This document shows positions 34,588 through 43,911 of a stretch of DNA of 64,000 nt, in pieces (the stretch's first letter is position 1; every line of letters begins with the position of its first letter). The DNA is from PWQG01 sp040882255 (GTDB taxonomy: Bacteria; Pseudomonadota; Gammaproteobacteria; Pseudomonadales; Pseudohongiellaceae): positions 124,001 through 188,000 of the forward strand of contig JBBEBP010000011.1 of NCBI GenBank assembly GCA_040882255.1. The letters are read 5' to 3'. Made by a program: the position numbers and the translations under genes. Under the pieces are notes generated by a model. That model was not told where the DNA came from and did no database searches. It saw only the letters and a program-made list of their open reading frames with translations.

Positions 34588-35472
34588 CTACTGGTCGCTT
34601 CCGAAAAGCGCGTCCAGTTTCTGTTCGTAATCGTGGTAGCCCAGTACCTCGTACAGTTCGGATCGCGTCTGCATGTCATCGACCACGGCTTTCTGATGCC
34701 CGTCTGCCAGTATCCGCGTGTATACCAGCTTTGCTGCCCGGCTCATGGCCCGGAAAGCGCTCAGCGGGTAGAGCACCATGGCAACGCCGGCTTCCGCCAG
34801 TTCGCCGGTACTGTACAGGGGAGTGGCGCCGAACTCGGTGATATTGGCCAACACCGGCACATCGACGGCGCTGGTGAAGCGCTGGTACAGGGACAATTCG
34901 GTCATCGCTTCCGGGAAAATGGCATCCGCGCCGGCTTCCACGCAGGCCACGGCACGCTCGATGGCCGAGTCCATGCCTTCCACCGCCAGCGCGTCGGTGC
35001 GGGCCATGATCACGAAATCGTCGTCCTGGCGGGCATCGACCGCGGCCTTGACGCGGTCCACCATCTCGGACCGGCTGACAATGGCCTTGTTGGGCCGGTG
35101 TCCACAGCGTTTCTGCGCCACCTGATCTTCGATATGCACGGCCGCTGCGCCGGCGCGCTCCATCTGCCGGATGGTCCGGGCGATGTTGAAGGCACCGCCC
35201 CAGCCGGTGTCGATATCCACGAGCAGCGGCAGTGAACTGGCAGCGGTGATGCGTTCCACATCGATCACGACATCATTGAGGCTGGTCACGCCGAGGTCCG
35301 GCAGTCCGTAGGACGCATTGGCTACGCCGGCGCCGGAAACATAGAGCGCCTTGTGTCCGGTCTGCTCCGCCTGCATGGCGCTGTAGGCATTGATGGCGCC
35401 CACGATCTGCAATGGCTGGTGTTCCTGCATGGCGCGGCGAAAGCGGGCGCCGGCGCTGTCGTGACATGACAT
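34588..35472 (-). CDS. prpB: 2-methylisocitrate lyase PrpB
   Basis: PrpB splits 2-methylisocitrate into pyruvate and succinate, the last step of the methylcitrate cycle. The 294-residue TIM-barrel product has the lyase active-site motif QKRCGH with C123, the ligand motif VDIDTGWGG near 86 and EDQV. Its ATG is three bases after the ugd stop, and its ribosome-binding site (AAGGAG) lies within the last codons of ugd, so translation is probably coupled to ugd. prpC follows. No acnD, prpF or prpR is near. Confidence 0.96.
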   Translation of the reverse strand: MSCHDSAGARFRRAMQEHQPLQIVGAINAYSAMQAEQTGHKALYVSGAGVANASYGLPDLGVTSLNDVVIDVERITAASSLPLLVDIDTGWGGAFNIARTIRQMERAGAAAVHIEDQVAQKRCGHRPNKAIVSRSEMVDRVKAAVDARQDDDFVIMARTDALAVEGMDSAIERAVACVEAGADAIFPEAMTELSLYQRFTSAVDVPVLANITEFGATPLYSTGELAEAGVAMVLYPLSAFRAMSRAAKLVYTRILADGHQKAVVDDMQTRSELYEVLGYHDYEQKLDALFGSDQ

Positions 35473-35475
35473 GGC

Positions 35476-36825
35476 TTACTCCTTGACGGACGGTTTCAGT
35501 GAGGCTCCGCGACCGATGCCGTAGTAGGTCAGTCCATACTGACTGACCGTGTCCGGATCGTAGACATTCCGCCCATCGAACACTACTTGATCGGTCAACT
35601 GCCGGGAAAGGTGTTCGAAATCGGCGGCGCGGAAGTGCTGCCACTCGGTACAGATGATCAGGGCGTCAGCGCCATGAATGGCAGCGTCCCGGGTGCCGGT
35701 CAACTGCAGTTCGCTGCGGTGACCATAGATGCGTTCGGCTTCCTGCATGGCTTCCGGGTCATAGGCCTGGACCCGCGCGCCGGCTTCCCACAGGGCTTCC
35801 ATGATGACCCGGCTCGGTGCTTCGCGCATATCGTCGGTACCGGGCTTGAACGAGAGACCCCAGAGAGCGAAAACCTTACCGCTCAGGTTGCCGTTGTAGT
35901 GGCGGTGGATCAGCGAGACCAGATGGGTTTTCTGGCGCTCGTTGACGTCGTCCACGGCACCGAGCAGTTGCATGTTCATGCCGGTTGCGGCGGCCGTGCG
36001 GACCAGGGCCTTGACGTCCTTGGGGAAACAGGAGCCGCCGTAGCCGATACCCGGATAGATAAACTGATAGCCGATGCGGGGATCCGAACCGATGCCATGA
36101 CGGACCTGCTCGATATCGGCGCCCAGGCACTCTGCCAGCCGGGAAATTTCATTCATGAAGCTGATCTTGGTGGCCAGCATGGCATTGGCGGCGTACTTGG
36201 TCAGTTCGGCTGCGCGGATGTCCATGTAAATGGTGCGGTCCGAACTGCGGTTGAACGGTGCAAAGAGTTCACCGAGGCGTTTGCGGACATGTGCCGAATC
36301 CGTACCGATGATGATCCTGTCCGGCTTCATGAAGTCACTGATGGCCGCGCCTTCCTTGAGAAATTCCGGATTGGATGCCACGTGGAATTCGATATCCTCG
36401 CCACGTTGCGTCAGCGCCTGTTGTATCGTGTCCCGTACCTTCTCCGACGTGCCTACCGGGACAGTGGATTTGGTGATGATAATGGCGGGGCGTTGCATGG
36501 TTTCACCGATTTTGCGGGCCACGCCAAGCACGTACTGCAGGTCGGCAGAGCCGTCTTCACCGGCGGGGGTACCCACGGCAATGAACAGCAGTTCGGCGAA
36601 CGCAATGGCCTCGTTGGCGTCTGACGTGAAATGCAGTCGGTCCTGTTCCACGTTCTCTGCCACCATCCGGTCCAGTCCCGGTTCGTAGATGGGGATGATG
36701 CCATTGCGCAGCTTGTCGATCTTGTTCTCGTCCACATCCATGCACATCACCTGGTGGCCTGACTCTGCCAGGCAGGCGCCGGTAACCAGTCCGACATAGC
36801 CGGTACCAAACAGTGTGACTTTCAT
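35476..36825 (-). CDS. ugd: UDP-glucose 6-dehydrogenase
   Basis: Ugd oxidises UDP-glucose to UDP-glucuronate with two NAD+, feeding capsule, exopolysaccharide or LPS sugars. The 449-residue product has the N-terminal Rossmann motif GTGYVGLVTGACLAE, the helical middle with the conserved Lys, the catalytic C266 in GGSCFPKDV and the C-terminal UDP-binding domain with GLSFKPGTDDMREAPS. AAGGA precedes the ATG. It begins the minus-strand run into prpBCD, an unusual partner. A 7-bp GC hairpin lies in its leader at 36863-36880. Confidence 0.96.
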   Translation of the reverse strand: MKVTLFGTGYVGLVTGACLAESGHQVMCMDVDENKIDKLRNGIIPIYEPGLDRMVAENVEQDRLHFTSDANEAIAFAELLFIAVGTPAGEDGSADLQYVLGVARKIGETMQRPAIIITKSTVPVGTSEKVRDTIQQALTQRGEDIEFHVASNPEFLKEGAAISDFMKPDRIIIGTDSAHVRKRLGELFAPFNRSSDRTIYMDIRAAELTKYAANAMLATKISFMNEISRLAECLGADIEQVRHGIGSDPRIGYQFIYPGIGYGGSCFPKDVKALVRTAAATGMNMQLLGAVDDVNERQKTHLVSLIHRHYNGNLSGKVFALWGLSFKPGTDDMREAPSRVIMEALWEAGARVQAYDPEAMQEAERIYGHRSELQLTGTRDAAIHGADALIICTEWQHFRAADFEHLSRQLTDQVVFDGRNVYDPDTVSQYGLTYYGIGRGASLKPSVKE

Positions 36826-36862
36826 ATCCGGTCCTTTTTCGTGCTGTTCATTTTCGGTTCAG

Positions 36863-36880
36863 CGGGGGCACAGGCCCCCG
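36863..36880. other. GC hairpin in the ugd leader
   Basis: CGGGGGC (36863-36869) pairs with GCCCCCG (36874-36880) around ACAG, 38 nt before the ugd ATG on the minus strand. No T-run follows on either strand. A TACACT on the minus strand about 20 nt upstream could be a -10 for ugd, which would put the hairpin in the 5' leader. The rest of the 384-nt ugd-TorF gap holds the NtrC and sigma-54 sites listed separately. Confidence 0.4.
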
Positions 36881-36957
36881 TCCAGGCTGCGGTAGTGTAG
36901 CCCAGATCAGGCCGCGATGGCAGGGATGGCAGGGATCCGCGCGTTGATCCGGCGTCA

Positions 36958-36992
36958 TGCACTTCTATGGTGCAATGCACCTTCGTGGCGTC
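36958..36992 (+). promoter_or_regulatory. Tandem NtrC-type enhancer sites
   Basis: TGCACT-TCTAT-GGTGCA (36958-36974) differs by one base from the NtrC consensus TGCACC-N5-GGTGCA. A second, weaker site TGCACC-TTCGT-GGCGTC (36976-36992) follows. Their centres lie about 141 and 123 nt before the predicted sigma-54 start point, a spacing close to the classic glnA enhancer. The AT-rich stretch between (about 37039-37070) could bend. Confidence 0.65.
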
Positions 36993-37080
36993 GCTGTTGG
37001 TGCGCTGATGCCTGCAGCAGGGTTGCGAGAACTCTTCCCGAAATCTCACAAATTACTGAAATTCTGCCTTTTTCCTGAGT

Positions 37081-37096
37081 TGGCACGGGCGTTGCT
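37081..37096 (+). promoter_or_regulatory. Sigma-54 promoter of the TorF-like gene
   Basis: TGGCAC, five bases (GGGCG), then TTGCT is an exact match to the sigma-54 -24/-12 consensus (TGGCAC-N5-TTGCW). The start point would be near 37107, giving a leader of about 100 nt before ATG 37210. No comparable sigma-70 element is seen for this gene. Confidence 0.82.
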
Positions 37097-37209
37097 GAAT
37101 ACCACTGTGAAAACGCGTGCCGGAAGTAAGCTGGCCAGGAGGCCGGAGCGGTTGCGGGTTCGTCAACGATGACTATCAAGAATGAATGGAAAATTCAGGA
37201 GTGATGATA

Positions 37210-37944
37210 ATGAAGGAATTTCACGCAATGATCTGCCGGAAGACAGCTGCCGTGGGCGGCGCTGTGACGCTGCTGGCAGCCGCGACTCTGACGACTACGC
37301 CGGCCCATGCTGATTACGAAGTCAGCGGTAACATCGGTGTGGTATCGGACTATGTATTCCGCGGTATCACCTCGGCCACCGAAAGTGACGGAGCCGCCGT
37401 TCAGGGTGGCTTCGATCTGGAAGCGGACAACGGATTCTATGCCGGGTACTGGGGTTCGAACCTGGGGTACGGTTCGGACAATCTGACCACTACGGTGGAG
37501 AATGACCTCTACGTGGGTTATGCCGGGGACGCATTCGATGTCGGCCTGCTGTACTACTGGTACATGGATGATTCCGATGCCAGCGGTGCAGAACCTTATG
37601 TCAGTGTCGACGTAGGTCCGGTAACGCTGGGCGCGGCTTACATGGCGCAGGACATCAGTTGGTCCAACCAGGGAGACATCTTCTGGTCAGCCGGTACGGG
37701 TTTCGACCTGGGCAATGACTTTGCCCTGGATGCGACACTGGGCTTCTACACCTATGAGGACAGCGGCAAGTATATTCCCTCAAGTGGCGAGAGCAGTGGG
37801 TTCCGCAGTCTGGACATCACACTGAGCAAGACGCTGACGGATACGCCGGCGAGCATGTTCGCAACCTACGTGCTGGGTGGTGAGGACCGTGACGGTATGG
37901 ATCAGGAAGACAAGATCGTGATCGGCTTCAGCTACGGTTTCTGA
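37210..37944 (+). CDS. TorF family putative porin (TIGR02001-like)
   Basis: The 244-residue product has a signal peptide (cleavage after AHA, about residue 36) and a small outer-membrane barrel ending in FSYGF, with the family start YEVSGNIGVVSDYVFRGIT and repeated YAGYWGSN and LYVGYAGD strands. TorF-type genes often stand next to glnK-amtB and are thought to be porins for nitrogen uptake; that link is established only by association. Here no glnK or amtB follows, but the sigma-54 promoter and NtrC sites support control by nitrogen. ATG 37210 is chosen because AGGAG lies 8 nt before it; ATGs at 37186 and 37204 are in frame but badly spaced. Confidence 0.85.
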   Translation: MKEFHAMICRKTAAVGGAVTLLAAATLTTTPAHADYEVSGNIGVVSDYVFRGITSATESDGAAVQGGFDLEADNGFYAGYWGSNLGYGSDNLTTTVENDLYVGYAGDAFDVGLLYYWYMDDSDASGAEPYVSVDVGPVTLGAAYMAQDISWSNQGDIFWSAGTGFDLGNDFALDATLGFYTYEDSGKYIPSSGESSGFRSLDITLSKTLTDTPASMFATYVLGGEDRDGMDQEDKIVIGFSYGF

Positions 37945-37977
37945 TGTTCCCACAACCCGAACCGATCCGTATCGACA

Positions 37978-38016
37978 CACAGCGCCCCGCTCCGGAAACC
38001 GGTGCGGGGCGCTGTG
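37978..38016 (+). terminator. Terminator after the TorF-like gene
   Basis: A perfect 13-bp stem, CACAGCGCCCCGC (37978-37990) with GCGGGGCGCTGTG (38004-38016), encloses a 13-nt loop that can itself pair (CCGG-AAA-CCGG). It ends the single-gene unit 33 nt after the stop. The tail (CTATCATC) is not T-rich, so it may work with Rho or as a 3' stabiliser. Confidence 0.6.
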
Positions 38017-38059
38017 CTATCATCGCCGTCACTTTCGGTCATTATCAGGGAGTCGCCCG

Positions 38060-39163
38060 GTGGTCCCCATCGAGCAGAACGCCGACACCTGCCAGCGAAT
38101 TGCGCTGATCAATCCCACCAAATTCCTGGGCAATCTGCTGATTGCCGGTGGTCTGATACAGGCACTGGCGGCTGACTGTCGGCGCCGCGATGTACAACTC
38201 CTGCTGGTCCTCGATCAACGCTATCGCCCGCTGCTGGAGCGGGCTTTCGATGCGGTGGAGTTTGTCTGGTACCCCCGCTCGGAACTGCTGCGGCCCGGCC
38301 AACCGAACGCCTGGAAAGCCTGGTGGCGTTGTGTGCGGCGTATCCGTGCTTTCCGGGCCGACCTGGCGTTCCCCATCGAGGATGATTCCGTTGCCCATCA
38401 ACTGACGCGCCTGTCCGGTGCTCGCCGCCGGGTGGCCAGCTCCGCAGAGCGTCATCCCTTCGGTTTTCATGAGGTGTTGCCGGTGCCGCGCAGCGGGCGG
38501 CGGCCTCCCGAGTCGCATATCTGGTTCAGTTACCGGGACGTACTGGAGCGGCTGGATCTGGCCGGGGCACTCCCCGTGGCTCCGTGTTATATCCGTCTGC
38601 CGGATTTCGAGTCCGCCGGTGTGAACGGACCGGAGAGCTCAACGATTCCGTATCCGGATGTTGATCGGGGCAGTGGCATTGTTTTGCATGCGGGAGCCAC
38701 CAAAAACTACAAGAAGTGGCCCCTGGCCTATTTTGCCGAATTGGCGAAAATGCTGCTTGAGCGCGGTGACAGAGTATTTCTGATCGGTGCCGGCCGGTCG
38801 GACGCCGAGGTCAACAGGGCGATCATCGAGCAGGTGGGTGAGGCAGCGCGCGGCGTGGTCGATCTCTGTGACCGTCTCTCACTGCCGCAGTTGACCGGAT
38901 TGTTGCGAAACGTGGATGCCGTGGTGGGGAACGACAGCGGGCCCATGCATCTGGCCGGAGCAGTGGGTACTCCGGGGGTGGTGATTTTTGGTCCCACGGA
39001 TACGGCGCTCTGGCATCCGTTGGTAGAATCGGTTCAGATGGTGGAGAACCGGGGGGCCTGCGATCCCCGATGCCGGCGCCGGGTCTGCCATCGCCAGTAT
39101 GCCTGTCTGCAGGGCATTACCCCGGCTGACGTGCTGGACAGGTTGCCGGTCCGCCCGATATAG
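38060..39163 (+). CDS. Glycosyltransferase family 9 (heptosyltransferase-like)
   Basis: GT9 enzymes add heptose or related sugars to the LPS core. The 367-residue product starts RIALINPTKFLGNLLIAGGLIQAL, typical of the N-terminal Rossmann domain, has IVLHAGATKNYKKWPLAYFAELA (about 215-237) and the C-terminal sugar-nucleotide site GNDSGPMHLAGAVGTPGVVIFGPTD (about 292-316), and ends with a Cys-rich stretch (CDPRCRRRVCHRQYACLQG) seen in some GT9 enzymes. The acceptor cannot be told. GTG 38060 with GGGAG upstream is the start. rfbB follows 62 nt later, so a surface-sugar role is likely. Confidence 0.85.
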   Translation: MVPIEQNADTCQRIALINPTKFLGNLLIAGGLIQALAADCRRRDVQLLLVLDQRYRPLLERAFDAVEFVWYPRSELLRPGQPNAWKAWWRCVRRIRAFRADLAFPIEDDSVAHQLTRLSGARRRVASSAERHPFGFHEVLPVPRSGRRPPESHIWFSYRDVLERLDLAGALPVAPCYIRLPDFESAGVNGPESSTIPYPDVDRGSGIVLHAGATKNYKKWPLAYFAELAKMLLERGDRVFLIGAGRSDAEVNRAIIEQVGEAARGVVDLCDRLSLPQLTGLLRNVDAVVGNDSGPMHLAGAVGTPGVVIFGPTDTALWHPLVESVQMVENRGACDPRCRRRVCHRQYACLQGITPADVLDRLPVRPI

Positions 39164-39225
39164 TCAGCGCCCCGGGGGGGAGAGGGCCTTTGCCCTGCGG
39201 GAAATCCGGACAGGGACAGGAATCG

Positions 39226-40308
39226 ATGACAGGGCAGCACAGCATACCGAAACGTATCGTGGTTACCGGCGGCGCCGGTTTTATCGGATCCGCCGTGGTG
39301 CGGCATATCATCCGTTCGACGCCGGATCATGTGGTTAATCTGGACAGTCTCACCTATGCGGGCAACCTGGAATCACTCGATGAGGTGACACCGGACCCGC
39401 GCTATCGCTTTGAACAGCTCGACATCTGTGATCTCGAGGGGGTATCCCGGCTGCTGGCCTCGTTCCGCCCTGATGTGATCATGCATCTGGCGGCCGAGAG
39501 CCATGTAGACCGTTCGATTGATGGCCCGGCCCGGTTCATCCGCACCAATGTGACTGGTACGGCCACGTTGCTGGAAGCGGCCCGGGCCTACTGGCAAGGC
39601 CTGCCCGAGGCGCAGGCCACCGCGTTCCGCTTCCATCACGTCTCCACTGACGAGGTCTATGGTGACCTGGAGCCGGACGATCCGGCGTTCACCGAACAGA
39701 CGCCGTATGCGCCCAGCTCCCCGTACTCGGCCAGCAAGGCCTCGTCCGACCATCTGGTGCGGGCCTGGCATCGTACTTACGGTCTGCCGGTGGTGCTCAG
39801 CAACTGTTCCAACAATTATGGCCCTTTCCATTTCCCCGAGAAACTGATCCCGTTGATCATCCTGCGGGCCATGCGCGGGGAGGCCTTGCCGGTATATGGA
39901 GATGGTGCCCAGGTACGCGACTGGCTGTACGTGGAAGATCACGCCCGCGCCCTGTACACCGTGATGGCGGAAGGCCAGCCTGGCGAAACCTACAATATAG
40001 GCGGCCATAATGAGAAACGTAACATCGACGTGGTGCGTGCGGTCTGCCGTCTGCTGGATGAACTGCATCCGCAGTCGCCAGTGACTCCCCATGATCAACT
40101 GATCGAGTTTGTACGCGACCGGCCTGGCCACGATCGCCGCTATGCGGTCGATGCCAGCCGCATCGCCCGCGAGCTTGGCTGGATGCCCGAGGAGACCTTT
40201 GAAACCGGATTGCGCAAGACAGTGCAATGGTATCTGGAACGCCCGGACTGGTGGCAGCGCGTGCTCAGTGGCGACTACCGGTTGCAGCGCCTGGGCGATA
40301 GGGACTGA
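39226..40308 (+). CDS. rfbB: dTDP-glucose 4,6-dehydratase
   Basis: RfbB converts dTDP-glucose to dTDP-4-keto-6-deoxyglucose, the second step to dTDP-rhamnose and other deoxysugars. The 360-residue SDR-type product has the NAD motif TGGAGFIG at the start, catalytic T141, D142 and E143 in STDEVYGD and the Y167-x3-K171 pair in YSASKAS, plus the sugar-binding NNYGPFHFPEKLIPL. The ATG at 39226 has CAGGAA before it; the frame runs upstream to a TTG at 39190 but that adds no conserved sequence. rfbA, rfbC and rfbD are not in the window. It converges with mfd. Confidence 0.95.
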   Translation: MTGQHSIPKRIVVTGGAGFIGSAVVRHIIRSTPDHVVNLDSLTYAGNLESLDEVTPDPRYRFEQLDICDLEGVSRLLASFRPDVIMHLAAESHVDRSIDGPARFIRTNVTGTATLLEAARAYWQGLPEAQATAFRFHHVSTDEVYGDLEPDDPAFTEQTPYAPSSPYSASKASSDHLVRAWHRTYGLPVVLSNCSNNYGPFHFPEKLIPLIILRAMRGEALPVYGDGAQVRDWLYVEDHARALYTVMAEGQPGETYNIGGHNEKRNIDVVRAVCRLLDELHPQSPVTPHDQLIEFVRDRPGHDRRYAVDASRIARELGWMPEETFETGLRKTVQWYLERPDWWQRVLSGDYRLQRLGDRD

Positions 40309-40349
40309 ATCCGGTCAGGGCACCTTCCAGTAGTACAAGACATCCGTCT

Positions 40350-43300
40350 TCAGGCAGTGGAAGACTCAGTGGTCTTGAGTTGGTCCAGGACGCCGTTGAT
40401 GAAATCGATGCGTGTATCGGCGTTTTCGTGGTCATGGCTGAACTGCAGTTCGGTGGCGCCCGACAGCCGGAATTGCCGGGAATCCTTCTGTACCAGCTGT
40501 ACCACAGAAAACGGGTCCACCGGTGTGTACTGGCCGAAAACGATCTTGCCACTGCTGGCGCTGGCGTCAATGCGGGCGATGCCCAGTTTTTCGGCGCGCA
40601 GCTTCAGCCGGGTGATACGGAACAGGCGCTTGGTGCTTTCCGGGAGCAGGCCGAACCGGTCGATCATCTCCACCTGCAGGTCGCGTAGTGATTCTTCGTC
40701 GCGGGCACTGGCGATCCGCTTGTAGGTGATAAGGCGGGTATGCGTGTCGGGCAGGTAGTCTTCCGGGATCAGTGCGGGGACGCGCAAGTTGATGTCGCTG
40801 TTCTGCTGGCTGATGTCGACATCGGGCGAGCGGCCGTCACGGATTGCCTGAACGGCCCGGTCCAGCATGTCGGTATAGAGGCTGAAGCCGATTTTCTGGA
40901 TATGGCCGGTCTGCTCCTCGCCCAGAATTTCGCCGGCCCCCCGGATTTCCAGATCATTACTGGCCAGTGTAAATCCAGCGCCCAGTGAACTGGCGCTGCT
41001 GATGGCCTCGACACGTTTTCTCGCATCAGCGGTCATCTGCCGCCACGGCGGTGTGAGCATGTAGGCATAGGCCTGGTGGTGGGAGCGCCCGACCCGGCCG
41101 CGCAGCTGGTGAAGTTGTGCCAGCCCGAGCCGGTCGGCCCGGTCGATGATGATGGTATTGGCGCTGGGTATGTCGATGCCGGTCTCGATGATGGTGGAAC
41201 AGACCAGGACATTGTGGCGCTTGTGATAGAAGTCGGCCATGATCTGTTCCAGTTCGCGTTCCGGCAGCTGCCCGTGTGCGGTGCCGATGCGAGCTTCGGG
41301 CACCAGCTCCTGCAGTTCCGACGCCGCCTGCTCTATGGTGCGGACTTCGTTATGCAGGAAAAATACCTGGCCACCCCGGAGCAGCTCGCGCAGGACCGCC
41401 TCGCGAATGAGATCGTCCTGGCGCTCTCGGACAAAGGTCTTGACCGACAATCGCCGGGCCGGCGGGGTCACTATCAGGGACAGATCCCGGATACTGGACA
41501 TGGCCATATTCAGGGTGCGGGGAATCGGTGTTGCGGTCAGCGTAAGGATGTCGACTTCCGCACGCAGCGCCTTGAGCCGGTCTTTTTGCTGTACCCCGAA
41601 ACGGTGTTCCTCATCGATGATCAACAGACCCAGGTCCTTGTAGCGGATGGCACCCTGCAGCAGCTTGTGCGTGCCGATGATAATGTCGGTTTTTCCTGAA
41701 GTGATGCGCTCGACGGTTTCATTCTGCTGCTTTCCGGTTCGGAAGCGGGAAATCAGGTCGATGACCACCGGCCAGTCCGCGAAACGGTCGCGGAAACTGT
41801 CGTAGTGCTGTTGGGCCAGCAGGGTAGTGGGCACGAGAATGGCCACCTGCTTGTGATTCTGTACAGCGATGAACGCCGCCCGCATGGCCACCTCCGTCTT
41901 TCCGAATCCGACGTCGCCGCAGACCAGGCGATCCATGCTCTGCGGGGCCTGCATATCGGCGATGACCGCATTGATGGCATCCTGCTGGTCGGCGGTCTCC
42001 TCAAAGGGGAAACCGGCGGCGAACGCCGGGTAGTCGATGCTTTCGGTCCGGAAGGTGAATCCGGTGCGAGCCTGGCGCCGGGCGTAAATGTCCAGCAGCT
42101 CTGCGGCGGTATCACGGATTTTCTCTGCGGCTTTGCGGCGGGCTTTCTGCCACTGGTCGCTGCCCAGCGTGTCCAGGGGCGCCATGTCCGGATCGGTGCC
42201 GCCGTACCGGCTGATCAGGTGGAGCGAGGCAACCGGCACATACAGGCGGGCACCCCCGGCGTATTCCAGCAAGAGGAACTCGGTGGGTTGTTCGTCGATC
42301 TCGAGTGTTGTCAGTCCCTGATAGCGGCCGACGCCGTGGTCGGCGTGGACTACGGCGCTGCCCTGATGCAATTCGGTCAGGTTGCGGACGATGAGGTCGG
42401 TGTTGTCCTGTGCGCGCCGTCGCCGCCTGCGTTGTGCCACACGTTGTCCCAGCAACTGGGCTTCTGTGATGACAGCCATGCTCTGGTCTTCAAGAAGCAG
42501 TCCACGGTCCAGCGGCGCTATCGTGATGGCACAGGACTGGCCGCCTTCCACGAACTGCGACCAGCCATCGATCTGGGTGAGGTGCAGTGACAGGGGCGCC
42601 AGCAACTCCAGCAGGGATTCCCGGCGTCCGGCCGATTCGGCGCAGAACAACAGCCGGTAGTCGGCGTGTTCCTGTATGAAGCGCTCGATGTGTTGCAGCG
42701 GGGCATCGGATTGCGAGCGCACTCCCAGCTCCGGGAACCGAGTGGCCTGCTCTTCCGGGACCGGTTTCAACCGAATCTGCTCATGCGGTGCCAATCCGTC
42801 AAAAATGTCCTGCGGATCCAGGAACAGCCTGCGGGGATCGAGCAGGGGCCGCTCGACATTGTGTCGGCGGGACTCATACCGGGACTGGACATCCTTCCAG
42901 AAGCGCAGAGCCGGTTCTTCCAGGTCCGAAGGCCGGATGGTCAGCGTGTCATCCGGCAGGTAGTCGAAAACGGTGGCCAGCTGGTCGAAGAACAGAGGCA
43001 GGTAATACTCTATGCCCGGTGAACTGATGCCCTCGCCGACATCCTGGTACAGGCTGCATTGCCTGGGGTCGACGTCGAATTCCTCCCGGAAACGGCTGCG
43101 GAACCGCCGGATACCCGCCTCGTTGAGGGGGAACTCGCGGCCCGGCAACAGGCGGATCGACTCTACGGTCTGCCGGGAGCGCTGTGTTTCCGGGTCGAAT
43201 GTACGCAGGCTGTCGATCTCATCGTCGAACAGCTCGATGCGATAGGGTTCGCTGCTGCCCATGGGGTACAGGTCAAGAATGGCGCCGCGTACGGCGAACT

Positions 43301-43799
43301 CACCGTGCTCGTACACCGACTCGACGGCCTGGTATCCCGCATGGACGAGCGTCTGGCGCATCCGTTCCAGATCCAGTGAATCCCCGGTGCTCACCACCAG
43401 GCTGCCCGACAGAACGTAGTCCGGCGGCGGCAGTCTGTGCATCAGGCTGTTGACGGGCATGATCAGCACGCCGTGCCGCAGCGCCGGCAGATGGTACAGC
43501 GTGTTCAGCCGGTCCGAGATGATGTCCTGGTGTGGGGAGAAGTTGTCGTAGGGCAGCGTTTCCCAGTCCGGAAACAGATAAACCGGAATGTCGCCGTTAT
43601 GGGCCATGAAAAACTGCAGCTCCCTGCGCAGTTGTTCGGCGGTCGCCGTATTGGCGGTCACGACAAGCACCGGCCGTTGACTGTCGCGGGCCGCCGCAGC
43701 GATGGTCAGCGGCAGTTCGCCATCCAGCAGGGCAGGCCAGTTCTCGACGGGGCGGGCGGTACCGGGCAATGGTGGGTGGAGCAGGTCGAATCCGGACAT
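40350..43799 (-). CDS. mfd: Transcription-repair coupling factor Mfd
   Basis: Mfd removes RNA polymerase stalled at DNA damage and recruits UvrA. The 1149-residue product (E. coli 1148) has the UvrB-like N-terminal modules (about 1-340), the RNA-polymerase interaction domain near residues 475-545 (HGVGRYQGL), and the RecG-like translocase with Walker A GDVGFGKTEVAMRAAF (about 625-640), DEEH (LLIIDEEHRFGV) and motif VI, then the C-terminal TRCF domain. ATG 43799 gives the family start MSGFDLLHPPLP; an open frame upstream (24 residues to 43868) lacks conservation. gap diverges from it. Confidence 0.98.
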   Translation of the reverse strand: MSGFDLLHPPLPGTARPVENWPALLDGELPLTIAAAARDSQRPVLVVTANTATAEQLRRELQFFMAHNGDIPVYLFPDWETLPYDNFSPHQDIISDRLNTLYHLPALRHGVLIMPVNSLMHRLPPPDYVLSGSLVVSTGDSLDLERMRQTLVHAGYQAVESVYEHGEFAVRGAILDLYPMGSSEPYRIELFDDEIDSLRTFDPETQRSRQTVESIRLLPGREFPLNEAGIRRFRSRFREEFDVDPRQCSLYQDVGEGISSPGIEYYLPLFFDQLATVFDYLPDDTLTIRPSDLEEPALRFWKDVQSRYESRRHNVERPLLDPRRLFLDPQDIFDGLAPHEQIRLKPVPEEQATRFPELGVRSQSDAPLQHIERFIQEHADYRLLFCAESAGRRESLLELLAPLSLHLTQIDGWSQFVEGGQSCAITIAPLDRGLLLEDQSMAVITEAQLLGQRVAQRRRRRRAQDNTDLIVRNLTELHQGSAVVHADHGVGRYQGLTTLEIDEQPTEFLLLEYAGGARLYVPVASLHLISRYGGTDPDMAPLDTLGSDQWQKARRKAAEKIRDTAAELLDIYARRQARTGFTFRTESIDYPAFAAGFPFEETADQQDAINAVIADMQAPQSMDRLVCGDVGFGKTEVAMRAAFIAVQNHKQVAILVPTTLLAQQHYDSFRDRFADWPVVIDLISRFRTGKQQNETVERITSGKTDIIIGTHKLLQGAIRYKDLGLLIIDEEHRFGVQQKDRLKALRAEVDILTLTATPIPRTLNMAMSSIRDLSLIVTPPARRLSVKTFVRERQDDLIREAVLRELLRGGQVFFLHNEVRTIEQAASELQELVPEARIGTAHGQLPERELEQIMADFYHKRHNVLVCSTIIETGIDIPSANTIIIDRADRLGLAQLHQLRGRVGRSHHQAYAYMLTPPWRQMTADARKRVEAISSASSLGAGFTLASNDLEIRGAGEILGEEQTGHIQKIGFSLYTDMLDRAVQAIRDGRSPDVDISQQNSDINLRVPALIPEDYLPDTHTRLITYKRIASARDEESLRDLQVEMIDRFGLLPESTKRLFRITRLKLRAEKLGIARIDASASSGKIVFGQYTPVDPFSVVQLVQKDSRQFRLSGATELQFSHDHENADTRIDFINGVLDQLKTTESSTA

Positions 43800-43911
43800 G
43801 GATTGGCTGATGATCCTTGGTAAACGGGTTTCGGGGTTGCGGCCAGCAGAGGGAGCGCATTCTCTCACAGCCGCCGGGAATTGTCTTCGTGGTCAAACGG
43901 GGGCGGCCGGC

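Noticed and set aside
36863..36880. Intrinsic terminator in the ugd leader
   Set aside because: The hairpin is strong but no T-run follows on either strand; kept only as a hairpin.
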